A stretch of DNA of 7,351 nt, taken from Gemmatimonadota bacterium. Its GTDB lineage: Bacteria; Gemmatimonadota; Gemmatimonadetes; Gemmatimonadales; Gemmatimonadaceae. The stretch is taken from the NCBI GenBank assembly GCA_028287225.1, contig JAQBPZ010000032.1, positions 1 through 7,351 on the forward strand, read 5' to 3'. The notes under the pieces are model-generated. The model did no database searches. It had not been told where the DNA came from and saw only the letters and a list, made by a program, of their open reading frames with translations. Below are positions 1 through 6,894 of this stretch, piece after piece (the first letter of the stretch is position 1; the number at the start of each line of letters is the position of its first letter). Position numbers and translations under genes: made by a program.

Positions 1-1382
1 GCAGAGGGGGCCGGCGCGCGCGCGGTGACCGCGCCGGTCGGGATGCGCTTGGCCGTGCGGCCCAGCGCGACGACCGAGAGCAGCACGAGCGCGATGCACT
101 CCACCACGAGCAGCGGACGCCGACGCCCCGGCGGTCCCGCGTCCGCGAGATGCACGACGACGAGCAGCAGGCAGGCGATCGCCGGCGCACCGAGTCGGCC
201 CTCGGGATGCGTCATCGCATAGAGCGCGAGCATCGTGGCGGCGGGAAGCATGGCGAGCAGGCGCCGTGGCCGCACCGTGGCGCGGCCGGCGGCCGCCGCT
301 GCGCCGACGACCGCGAACAGCGCGAACGTACCCGCGGTGACGCGGAACCAGTGGGCGTTGAACACCACCACGTCCCACTGTGCCCTGAGCGAGAAGGGTG
401 CGCCGGCGCGCGGCTCGTAGCGCGAGGCATCGTACCAGTACGCGAACGAGCCCGCAGGCGCGCCGGTGAAGAGCACGCCGCCCGGCGCGGAGGCGAGCGC
501 CACGGCCGCCGCCTCGCCGCGCTGCACGCGCTTCCGGGTCTCCTCCACCCGCTCGTGCAGCGGCGGCGCGTGCGGCAGGTTGCCAACGTACCAGCGGTAG
601 TTCAGGCGTCCCGTCTCGCCGAACGACGGCCGGCCCTGGGTCCATGACTGCACGGCCACCAGCGGCAGCGCGATCAGCATCAGCGGGATAAGCGCGCGCG
701 TCGTCGCCCGTCGTCGCCACGCCTTCGGCGTGGCCACCACGTATGCCACCAGCGCCACGAGCGCCACGGGGAGGAACACCGCCTTCGTCCAGTAGCCGAG
801 CGCCAGCACCGCGCCGAACCGCAGGTGCCGGCGCACGCTCGGCTCCTCGGTGCCCGCTTCGACGATGTCGGCCGAGGCGAGGAACAGCCAGATCGTGAGC
901 AGCGCGTCCGGCGTGATGGCGGTGGCGGTGATCATCCGCAGGAGCATCCAGATGCAGAGCGCACCCGCCGCCAGTCCGCGCGCCAGCACCACCGCGCCAC
1001 TCGCCGGCGTGGCGTCACGCGCGGGAGACGACGCGAGCACGCGCGCGAGTCGCACCACCGACAGCGTGGCCGCGGCGAAGATCACGAGGTTCGTGGCGAG
1101 CACGAGCAGCATCTCCGGCGCGCCGGCGCCCAGGAGGCGCGCGCCACCCTGGACCACGCCCAGCAGCAGCGGGTAGAGCGGGCTCCAGTAGCCGTTCGTG
1201 ATTGCGCCGATGTCGCCGTTCGCGTACTGCCGCGCGAGGTCGAGGTAGCTCACCCCGTCCGCGTTCACGCTGCCGTTCCAGCCGCGCGCCTGGAGCACCG
1301 CGAGCGCGACGACGAGCGTGGTGAGGCCGAGCGCCGCCGCGAGCGTGAGCCGCGCGGCGCGCGGCCGCATGCGGTCGTCCAC
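1..1382 (-). CDS. GT-C-fold integral membrane glycosyltransferase-like protein (3' end missing)
   Basis: The frame is open from 1382 to the left edge, giving 460 visible codons with no stop, so the C-terminus is missing. The protein is very hydrophobic. One N-terminal membrane segment (about residues 12-31) is followed by an extracytoplasmic loop with NADGVSYLDLA (40-50) and then YWSPLYPLLLG (65-75). This layout, with an acidic residue in the first loop and a W-x-P-L-Y-P stretch, is typical of the dolichol-phosphate-mannosyltransferase/ArnT-like GT-C superfamily. Further landmarks are ITPD (156-159), YWTKAVFLP (197-205), GRLNYRWY (258-265) and YWYD (315-318) in a large soluble loop, followed by more membrane segments. 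Known GT-C enzymes transfer sugars from polyprenyl-phosphate donors outside the cytoplasmic membrane; donor and acceptor here cannot be told. The likely start is GTG at 1382, which shares its G with the upstream TAG stop; an in-frame ATG lies at 1370. Neither has a clear Shine-Dalgarno, so translation is probably coupled to the peptidase gene. Confidence 0.75.
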   Translation of the reverse strand, partial: MDDRMRPRAARLTLAAALGLTTLVVALAVLQARGWNGSVNADGVSYLDLARQYANGDIGAITNGYWSPLYPLLLGVVQGGARLLGAGAPEMLLVLATNLVIFAAATLSVVRLARVLASSPARDATPASGAVVLARGLAAGALCIWMLLRMITATAITPDALLTIWLFLASADIVEAGTEEPSVRRHLRFGAVLALGYWTKAVFLPVALVALVAYVVATPKAWRRRATTRALIPLMLIALPLVAVQSWTQGRPSFGETGRLNYRWYVGNLPHAPPLHERVEETRKRVQRGEAAAVALASAPGGVLFTGAPAGSFAYWYDASRYEPRAGAPFSLRAQWDVVVFNAHWFRVTAGTFALFAVVGAAAAAGRATVRPRRLLAMLPAATMLALYAMTHPEGRLGAPAIACLLLVVVHLADAGPPGRRRPLLVVECIALVLLSVVALGRTAKRIPTGAVTARAPAPS

Positions 1383-2875
1383 TACGGCTCGCGGTAGCGG
1401 TCCACCAGCTCGCGGTCACGCTTCGCCGGCCCCGTCCACGGCAGCCGCATCTGCGCCTCGATCTCGGGGATCTCGCGTGGCACGCTCTTCGAGAGCCACT
1501 CCATGCCGCGCTCGGTCACGAGGTAGTCGTCCTCGATGCGCACGCCGATGTTCTTGTAGAACTGCACCATGGGGCGGAGCCGCGCGGCGATCTCCTGGTT
1601 CCGTGGCGTGCGCGGCATCTCCTCCAGGACGTGCTCGCGCACGTAGATGCCCGGCTCCAGGGTGAACACGCTGCCCGGGCTGAGGACCGAGGTGTAGGAA
1701 TACTGGTCGGGATCGTGCACCTCGAGGCCGATGCCGTGTCCCAGCCCGTGCATGTAGTACATCCGGAACTGCGGGCACTGGCGGGGCGTCGGGCCCGTGC
1801 TGCAGTCGTAGGTGGCGTCGGGCGAATCGATGAGGTGCAGGCGGGCCAGGCCGCGCGCGAGCACTGCGTCGGCGCTGTCGTTCATCAGGCGTGACGGCGC
1901 CCCGAGGCGGATCTGGCGCTCCGCGGCGGACTGCGCCTCGCGCACCAGGGTGTAGATGTCGCGCTGCGAGGTGGAGAAGTGGCCGCTCGCCGGCACCGTG
2001 CGCGTGATGTCGGCGGCATAGCCCCGGTACGACGCGCCGATGTCCATCACGATCATGTCGTTGATGTCGATGAAGCGGTCGTTGCCGTTGTAGTGCAGCG
2101 TGGTGGAGTTGGGGCCAGAGCCCACGATGGTGGAGAACGCCGGCCGCTCCGCGCCATTGCGGCGGAAGGTGAACTCGATGAGCGCCTGGAGCTCGAACTC
2201 GTTGCGCACCGCCTGCACCGCCGTCATCGCTTCCTTGTGCGCGAGCGCGGTGATGTCCACCGCCTGCCGGATGTTCGCGATCTCCGACGCGCTCTTGGTG
2301 CCCCGCATCTGCTCCACCACGTCGTTCACGACGCTGATCTTCGCGTTCGGGTTGCGACGGCGAAGGCGGTCCACGAGCTGCTCGTCGGCGGTGCGCGTGA
2401 GCCGAGCGGGCCCCGTCTCGTCGTCCGCCTCGCGCAGGCCGAGGTCGCCGACGAACTGCATCGGCAGGCCGGTCTTCGCGAGCGAGTCGAGCACGCCCGT
2501 GAGGTCGTTCGTCGCGCGCCCGCGGATGCCGGTCAGCTCGTACACGCCCTCGAGACCGGCGCGGTGGCCGGTCCACACCTCGCGGCTCGGCTGGCTCGGG
2601 TTGACGAACATCGTGCTGGAGATGATCTGGCCACCCTTCTTCACCATCACGAGCGCGGCATCCGGCTCGCGGAACCCGGTGAGCCAGTAGAACGACGGGG
2701 CCTGCGTGAACGACAGGTAGTCCTGCGTCGGCTCCTGCGCGCCGAGCGCGACGAGAACGCCGTCGAGGGGCAGCTTGGTCTCGAGCGTGAGCCGCCGCGC
2801 GGCGTATTCCTGGCGCGTCTGGGCGGAGAGGAGGGTCGGGACCAGCAGGATGGCAAGCGCGGTGCGGCGAATCAC
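1382..2875 (-). CDS. pepP: Secreted Xaa-Pro aminopeptidase (aminopeptidase P, M24B)
   Basis: This is a metallopeptidase that removes an N-terminal residue preceding proline. It has 497 residues and starts with GTG. Residues 1-18 form a signal peptide (two Arg, a hydrophobic run, LSA before Gln19), so the enzyme should act in the periplasm or outside, unlike cytosolic E. coli PepP. Residues from about 22 to 170 match the aminopeptidase P N-terminal domain, and 195-460 the pita-bread M24 catalytic domain. By alignment from memory with E. coli PepP, the five metal ligands are Asp278 (MDIGA), Asp289 (ADITRT), His380 (HGLGHG), Glu407 (LEPGI) and Glu448 (RIED). The catalytic histidines His261 (TLHYN) and His387 (EVHD) are also present, so it should be active with two Mn or similar ions. 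Its only two cysteines, 358 and 367, sit in a loop just before the HGLGH motif. The start is supported by AGGGAG five bases upstream. It lies 60 bp after the DUF445 gene and overlaps the next gene by one base. Confidence 0.93.
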   Translation of the reverse strand: MIRRTALAILLVPTLLSAQTRQEYAARRLTLETKLPLDGVLVALGAQEPTQDYLSFTQAPSFYWLTGFREPDAALVMVKKGGQIISSTMFVNPSQPSREVWTGHRAGLEGVYELTGIRGRATNDLTGVLDSLAKTGLPMQFVGDLGLREADDETGPARLTRTADEQLVDRLRRRNPNAKISVVNDVVEQMRGTKSASEIANIRQAVDITALAHKEAMTAVQAVRNEFELQALIEFTFRRNGAERPAFSTIVGSGPNSTTLHYNGNDRFIDINDMIVMDIGASYRGYAADITRTVPASGHFSTSQRDIYTLVREAQSAAERQIRLGAPSRLMNDSADAVLARGLARLHLIDSPDATYDCSTGPTPRQCPQFRMYYMHGLGHGIGLEVHDPDQYSYTSVLSPGSVFTLEPGIYVREHVLEEMPRTPRNQEIAARLRPMVQFYKNIGVRIEDDYLVTERGMEWLSKSVPREIPEIEAQMRLPWTGPAKRDRELVDRYREP

Positions 2876-2880
2876 GGGAT

Positions 2881-2886
2881 CTCCCT
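2881..2886 (-). promoter_or_regulatory. Shine-Dalgarno deciding the GTG start of the aminopeptidase gene
   Basis: On the minus strand AGGGAG is followed by a five-base spacer (ATCCC) and the GTG at 2875. The signal peptide begins right at this GTG, so site and start support each other. I see no convincing promoter in the 60-bp gap to the DUF445 gene, which fits co-transcription. Confidence 0.75.
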
Positions 2887-2935
2887 GGGGGGATGCGGCG
2901 ACGGTCTCTCTGTCACGGGCCTTGATGAGCGACGC

Positions 2936-4198
2936 TCAGCCGACGAGGACGGTCACGAGGTAGAGGAGGAGGCCGACGAGGGCGCCCACCAGCGTGCCGT
3001 TGATCCGGATGAACTGGAGGTCGCGGCCGATCTGGACCTCGATCTTCCGCGACGCCTCGGTCGCATCCCATCCCTCCACGGTGCGCGCGATCAGGGCAGC
3101 CACTTCGGGCCGGTACTGGTCGACGACGCCGAGCACGAGCCGCTCGACGCTCTCATCTACCTCGCGCAGCAGGCTCTCGTTCCCCAGCGCCCGCTCGGCC
3201 ACCGCGCCGAGGGCGCGACGCAGCGGCTCGGGCGACGGTGCGTCCGGGCCCGCGTACCTGCCGAGCGCGGCGCGTGCCGTGCCGAGGAGCGCCCCGGACA
3301 GCTCGGACACGGCGGGGTGCGCGAGGAGCCGCTCCTTGATCGCCTCGGCGCGTGCCATCGTCTCGGGACTGTTGTGCAGCTTCTCCACGAAGTCGCGCAG
3401 GGCGTGGTCGAACTGCTCGCGCAGCGGATGCTCGTCGTCGGCCGTCACCTCGGCCAGGGTGTGCTCGATGCCGGCGACGATCTTCTGGTAGAGCTTGTCG
3501 TCGACCGCACCCGGGACCCACCACGGGCTCTCCTCGGCGATGCGATGGCGGATCAGGTCCTTGTTGTCGTGGACGATGCGGCTCACGAGCTTCACGAGCC
3601 GGTCGAGCATCTCCTGATGGCGATCGTCGGTGGTCGCCAGGCGGAGGAGGTCGCCGAGGAGCGGCGCGACGTGCGCCTTGCGGAGCTGTCCCACGAGCGC
3701 GACGTGCACCGAGTCGCGCAGCTCGTCGTCGGGAATGGATTCCGCCGCCCGGGCGACGCCGCCGGCGAGGGCGCGGGCGAGTCGCTCCTGGTGCTCGGGC
3801 TCCGAGAGCCACCGGGCGGCGCGCTCGCCGAGGCGCATGCCGGCGAGCTGGCGGGCGATGACGTCGCGCGCCAGGAAGTTGTTGCCCACGAAGTTGCCGA
3901 GGCTGCGTCCGATGCGGTCCTTCCGCTGGGCGACGATGGCCGTGTGGGGGATCGGGATGCCCATGGGGTGCCGGAACAGCGCCGTGACGGCGAACCAGTC
4001 CGCGACCCCGCCCACCATCGCCGCCTCGGAGGTCGCCCGCAGCAGGCCGATCCAGAACGGGGACACGCCCGGATGGAAGTGCGCCCACACCGCCGTGACG
4101 ACGAACAGCACGGCGAACCCCGCGAGCAGCAGGGTGGCCCGGCCGCGCATGATGGCGTACTGCCGGGCTTTCTCCGTGTCGTCGTTGGTCACGAGCAT
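2936..4198 (-). CDS. DUF445 family (YjiN-like) membrane protein
   Basis: This 420-residue protein is recognised by the N-terminal DUF445 signature. After a membrane segment (about 20-38) comes a small hydrophobic stretch with EAAMVGGVADWFAVTALF (58-75), then the conserved RHPMGIPIPHTAI (76-88) and KDRIGRSLGNFV (93-104). The middle (about 110-395) is charged and helical, and a second membrane segment closes the protein (about 399-419) after the conserved-looking GRDLQFIRINGTLVG (391-405). Length and the arrangement of a long helical domain between two membrane anchors are usual for the family. The function of DUF445/YjiN proteins is not established to my knowledge; an envelope role is only a guess. 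The ATG at 4198 has no Shine-Dalgarno and lies six bases from an AT-rich TAATTT box, which suggests a leaderless message. An in-frame ATG at 4150 (residue 17) is an alternative start but has no Shine-Dalgarno either and would cut into the residues before the first membrane segment. Confidence 0.92.
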   Translation of the reverse strand: MLVTNDDTEKARQYAIMRGRATLLLAGFAVLFVVTAVWAHFHPGVSPFWIGLLRATSEAAMVGGVADWFAVTALFRHPMGIPIPHTAIVAQRKDRIGRSLGNFVGNNFLARDVIARQLAGMRLGERAARWLSEPEHQERLARALAGGVARAAESIPDDELRDSVHVALVGQLRKAHVAPLLGDLLRLATTDDRHQEMLDRLVKLVSRIVHDNKDLIRHRIAEESPWWVPGAVDDKLYQKIVAGIEHTLAEVTADDEHPLREQFDHALRDFVEKLHNSPETMARAEAIKERLLAHPAVSELSGALLGTARAALGRYAGPDAPSPEPLRRALGAVAERALGNESLLREVDESVERLVLGVVDQYRPEVAALIARTVEGWDATEASRKIEVQIGRDLQFIRINGTLVGALVGLLLYLVTVLVG

Positions 4199-4204
4199 AC
4201 GAAC

Positions 4205-4210
4205 AAATTA
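4205..4210 (-). promoter_or_regulatory. Candidate -10 box (TAATTT) for a leaderless DUF445 transcript
   Basis: TAATTT on the minus strand is part of the only clearly AT-rich patch in this gap. If its last base is -7, then +1 is exactly the A of the ATG at 4198. No good -35 hexamer is visible 16-18 bases upstream. The lack of a Shine-Dalgarno before that ATG fits a leaderless start. This is inference from position and composition only. Confidence 0.4.
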
Positions 4211-4215
4211 GCGGG

Positions 4216-4273
4216 CGGCGAGGCGCCGGGACCTGTACAGACGGCGAGGCAAGGGCGAATTGAGGGCGGCGAG
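4216..4273. repeat. Three spaced copies of CGGCGAG upstream of the DUF445 gene
   Basis: CGGCGAG (plus strand) occurs at 4216-4222, 4242-4248 and 4267-4273, with 26- and 25-base periods. The first and third copies share the ten-base string GGGCGGCGAG (4213-4222 and 4264-4273); the first and second share CGGCGAGGC. All lie between about 18 and 75 bases upstream of the proposed DUF445 transcription start. They could bind a regulator, but the word is common in DNA of this composition and also occurs in nearby coding sequence. Confidence 0.3.
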
Positions 4274-4290
4274 ACCCTGCGCCCGCGACA

Positions 4291-4312
4291 GGCACGAGCG
4301 CAGCGACGTGCC
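4291..4312 (-). terminator. Inverted repeat behind the lipoprotein gene, possible weak terminator
   Basis: GGCACG and CGTGCC form a perfect six-base-pair stem around a ten-base loop, starting 15 bases past the lipoprotein stop codon. The position suits a terminator for the mrdA-lipoprotein unit. There is no T-run after it, so it is not a standard intrinsic terminator; it may only be a 3' stabilising hairpin or chance. Confidence 0.25.
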
Positions 4313-4327
4313 GCCCGGCTGCCGCTT

Positions 4328-5023
4328 CTACTTCTGCGCTCCTCTCCCGAGCCTGACCGTCAGCTCTTCCCGTCCCTCGTGCGCCGTCACGTTCACTTCC
4401 GCGTAGTGCGCCCGGGTGCCGTTGAGCGTGCCCATGCGGATGTGCGCCTGATGTCGGCCGTACGAGGCGTCGCGCGAGTCGAGCAGGGTCGTCTGCCGCT
4501 CGAAGGCATCCGCGAGCGCGGCGGCAACCTGCACGCCGTCGACGTTCAGCGGGAGCTGCCGTGTCACGATGATCTCGCGCGCGACGCGGGCGCTGTCCGC
4601 GCCCGGAGCGGCGTACGTCACCTCGAGGCGCAGCCGCGCGCGATCGGCGCCGAGGGTGCCGGCCCACGAGCAGCGGAGCTCCCCGGGCTTCCGCTCCGAC
4701 GGCTGGCACGTGGCGCTGTCGTCCGGGAGGCGCGCGGTCGCGAGCATGGAGTCCAGCCGCCCGCGCGACATGCCCGCGAAGAAGCCGCGGTAGGTGTATG
4801 CCTCCTGGCCCGGCGCGCTGCCGCCCGAGAGCGACGCCCGGATCTCGGCGGCGGTCGCCATGGAGTCGCGCGCCGAGGTCAGCATCCCGAGCTTGGGATC
4901 GGGGGGAGCCGGTTCCTGGCAGGCCGCGATGGCGGCGAGGCCCGCGAGAACTACCGCGCGGTGCGCGAAGCGCCGGACGTCGGCTCGAAGGGTCATCACA
5001 GCCGCAGGACGAGCCAGCGCCAT
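4328..5023 (-). CDS. Outer-membrane lipoprotein of unknown function, coupled to mrdA
   Basis: I do not recognise this 231-residue protein. It begins with a basic stretch and a hydrophobic segment (23-34) ending in LAAIAAC, a good lipobox with Cys35 as the lipidated residue. Gln at +2 and no Asp predict sorting to the outer membrane. The mature part starts with a Pro-rich linker (38-43), then a segment FFAGMSRGRLDSMLATARLP (81-100) that recalls the small helix-strand start of BamE/SmpA-like domains. Cys106 and Cys118 are the only other cysteines and could form a disulfide. The C-terminal half (about 127-228) looks like mixed strands and helices with many charged residues. The start is either ATG at 5023 or the directly preceding in-frame GTG at 5026; GGAGG at 5034-5038 is ten or seven bases away respectively. 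The gap to the mrdA stop is only 14-17 bases, so the two are almost surely one transcript. A role near the elongation machinery is inferred from context alone. Confidence 0.82.
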   Translation of the reverse strand: MALARPAAVMTLRADVRRFAHRAVVLAGLAAIAACQEPAPPDPKLGMLTSARDSMATAAEIRASLSGGSAPGQEAYTYRGFFAGMSRGRLDSMLATARLPDDSATCQPSERKPGELRCSWAGTLGADRARLRLEVTYAAPGADSARVAREIIVTRQLPLNVDGVQVAAALADAFERQTTLLDSRDASYGRHQAHIRMGTLNGTRAHYAEVNVTAHEGREELTVRLGRGAQK

Positions 5024-5032
5024 CACGCGATA

Positions 5033-5039
5033 CCCTCCC
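5033..5039 (-). promoter_or_regulatory. Strong Shine-Dalgarno of the lipoprotein gene, abutting the mrdA stop
   Basis: GGGAGGG on the minus strand begins one base after the mrdA TAG (5041-5043). It serves the GTG at 5026 or the ATG at 5023. A ribosome ending mrdA would cover this site, so the two genes are probably translationally coupled. Confidence 0.7.
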
Positions 5040-5040
5040 G

Positions 5041-6825
5041 CTAGATCGCGCCTTCCGCGAGCTTCACGACCGGTTTCACGTGCAGGTACGCCTCGATGAT
5101 CTTCGAGGCCATCGTGGCCGTCGTGGCGCCCTGGAAGGGCACGTACTCCGTCATCATGGCCACGACGATCTTCGGGTTGTCCGCCGGCGCGAAGCCCACG
5201 AACCAGGCGAAGTTGAGCTCCTTGCCGTTCGCGGCATACTTGCCGCTCTGCGCCGTGCCGGTCTTGCCGGCGAGCACCACGCCGGTGATCTGCGCGCGCT
5301 GCGCGGTGCCGCTCTCCACCACGTTCGCTAGCGCCGCCCGCACGCCCTCGAGCTGTTCCGAGGTGAGGTTGAAGATCTGCTTCCGCTCCGGGGTGCCCTT
5401 CGCGACCATCGGCCGCGCCGCCTTGCCATCCGTCGCCAGCGCCGAGTAGAAGCGCGCCATGTTCAGGATGGTCTGCGAGTTCTCGCCCTGGCCGATGGCG
5501 AGGTTGAGCGTCACCGACTGCGTCCAGTTGCCCTTGCCGTAGCGCCGATTGAAGTAGTCCTGCGTCTCGGGCCAGAGCGGGCGCCGCTCCTCGGGCAGGT
5601 CGATCCCCGCCTTCTCGCGGAAGCCGAGCTCCACGCCACCCGCCAGCAGCTGCGTGAGGCCGATCTTGAGGCCGAGCTGGAAGAAGTACGTGTTGCACGA
5701 CACCGCGATGGCGTGCGCGAGGTCGAGGCTCCCGTGCTTGCCGTCGCAGTGGAAGTAGCGCGAGCCGTACTGGAGGCCGCCCGTGCACGTCACCGGCATG
5801 TGCGCGTTCATGCTCACGAGTCCCTTCTCCAGGCCGAGCACCGTGGTGGCCAGCTTGAAGGTGGAGCCGGGCGGATACTGTCCCTGGAGCGCCTTGTTGT
5901 AGAGCGGGCGCCGCGGATCCGAGCGCAGCGAATCGTAGTACGACGCGGCGATGCCCCCGGTGAAGCGGTTCACGTCGAAGCTCGGCGCGCTCACGAGCGC
6001 GAGCACCTCGCCCGTGCGCGGGTCCATCGCCACCACGCCGCCCTGCAGCGTGTCGCCGAACAGGCTCGCGGCCACGCGCTGGAGGCTCATGTCGATGTTC
6101 GTCCGGAGCTCGGGGGCCGCCACCGGCGCGAGGTCGGGACGCGCGCCGGTCTGCCGCACGATGCGGCCGCGCGCGTCGATCTCCACGAACTGGCTGCCCT
6201 CCTTGCCGCGAAGGACCGACTCGTACTGCTTCTCCAGCCCCTGCTTGCCGATCTGCTGCCCCGCCTTGTAGTCGGCGCTGTCCACGGCCCTGGCCAGCTC
6301 GGCCTCGCTCACTTCGCCCGTGTAGCCCATGAAGGCGGCGACGATGTCGCCGTCCGGATAGAAGCGGCGGGGCGCGCTCTGGATGATCAGCCCCGGGAAC
6401 TGCGTCCGGTGCTCCTCGAGCACGCTCACGATGTCGAACGTGGCATCCGGGATCACCACGGTGGGGCGGCCGGGCGCGCGGCGAAAGCGGCGCATCGCCT
6501 GCTCGATCTGCGCGGGCGTCATCGTGATGGTGCCGGCGAGGCGCTGCATCACGGCGCGCAGCGAATCCTCCTTGGGCGCCAGGATGGACACCGAATAGCC
6601 GATCACGTTGTCGGCAATGACCTTGCCGTTGCGGTCCTTGATCACGCCGCGCGGCGCCGGCAGCGGGATCTCGCGCAGCCGGTTCGTCTCGGCCTGCAGC
6701 GTGTACTTCTGGTGCTGTACCACCTGGCTGCGGAAGAACCCCGCGGTGAGGAAGAACAGCATCCCGGCGATCATCACGTTGGCGGCGATGCCGCGGCGCC
6801 GGATGTCGTTGGGATGAAAGCTCAT
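5041..6825 (-). CDS. mrdA: Penicillin-binding protein 2 (peptidoglycan D,D-transpeptidase)
   Basis: This 594-residue class B penicillin-binding protein cross-links peptidoglycan during cell elongation, normally with the glycosyltransferase RodA and the MreBCD complex. A short cytoplasmic tail precedes one membrane anchor (about 14-32). The periplasmic pedestal/dimerisation region covers about 40-240, with PAPRGVIKDRNGKVIADN (57-74) and YPDGDIVAAFMGYTGEVS (156-173), and the transpeptidase domain about 250-580. All three active-site motifs are present: S321-T-F-K324 in YPPGSTFK, S376-C-N378, and K521-T-G523 in GKTGTAQ. The rod-type assignment rather than FtsI rests on HGSLDLAHAIAVSCNTYFFQ (364-383), which closely parallels E. 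coli PBP2. The protein has just three cysteines (347, 360, 377), all close to the active site together with His364. I chose ATG 6825, which starts right before the tail and anchor; the frame extends 25 codons further up, but that part is Pro/Arg-rich without domain features. The upstream AGG with a seven-base spacer is a modest ribosome site. Confidence 0.96.
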   Translation of the reverse strand: MSFHPNDIRRRGIAANVMIAGMLFFLTAGFFRSQVVQHQKYTLQAETNRLREIPLPAPRGVIKDRNGKVIADNVIGYSVSILAPKEDSLRAVMQRLAGTITMTPAQIEQAMRRFRRAPGRPTVVIPDATFDIVSVLEEHRTQFPGLIIQSAPRRFYPDGDIVAAFMGYTGEVSEAELARAVDSADYKAGQQIGKQGLEKQYESVLRGKEGSQFVEIDARGRIVRQTGARPDLAPVAAPELRTNIDMSLQRVAASLFGDTLQGGVVAMDPRTGEVLALVSAPSFDVNRFTGGIAASYYDSLRSDPRRPLYNKALQGQYPPGSTFKLATTVLGLEKGLVSMNAHMPVTCTGGLQYGSRYFHCDGKHGSLDLAHAIAVSCNTYFFQLGLKIGLTQLLAGGVELGFREKAGIDLPEERRPLWPETQDYFNRRYGKGNWTQSVTLNLAIGQGENSQTILNMARFYSALATDGKAARPMVAKGTPERKQIFNLTSEQLEGVRAALANVVESGTAQRAQITGVVLAGKTGTAQSGKYAANGKELNFAWFVGFAPADNPKIVVAMMTEYVPFQGATTATMASKIIEAYLHVKPVVKLAEGAI

Positions 6826-6879
6826 GGAAACCTGCCTCGGTGGCCCGCGTGGGAGCCTTGCAAAGATCGACGGCGGACG

Positions 6880-6894
6880 CGGGCGTGATGCCCG
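6880..6894 (-). other. Small hairpin in the mrdA leader
   Basis: CGGGC and GCCCG form a five-base-pair stem around a five-base loop, about 55 bases before the mrdA start. It lies within the leader predicted from the candidate promoter. It could affect mRNA stability; a chance origin is quite possible in DNA of this composition. Confidence 0.2.

Noticed and set aside
15..24. A short CG-alternating run near the left edge.
   Set aside because: It lies within the open coding frame of the GT-C-like gene and is explained by its Ala/Arg codons.
3153..4709. A minus-strand open frame of about 518 codons spanning DUF445 and lipoprotein sequence.
   Set aside because: It is out of frame with both genes, crosses their intergenic gap and is dominated by Arg, Ala, Gly and Pro without any recognisable motif.
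1979..5044. A plus-strand open frame of about 1020 codons, antisense to the peptidase, DUF445 and lipoprotein genes.
   Set aside because: Its product is a low-complexity string rich in Arg, His, Glu, Ala and Val without domains, it crosses two intergenic gaps, and the lack of stops is expected opposite GC-rich genes. The minus-strand genes have clear family motifs.
5024..5788. The lipoprotein frame stays open far upstream inside mrdA, which would give a protein of nearly 490 residues.
   Set aside because: The upstream part is a shifted-frame shadow of PBP2. The ribosome site at 5033-5039 and the signal peptide with lipobox fix the real start at 5023 or 5026.
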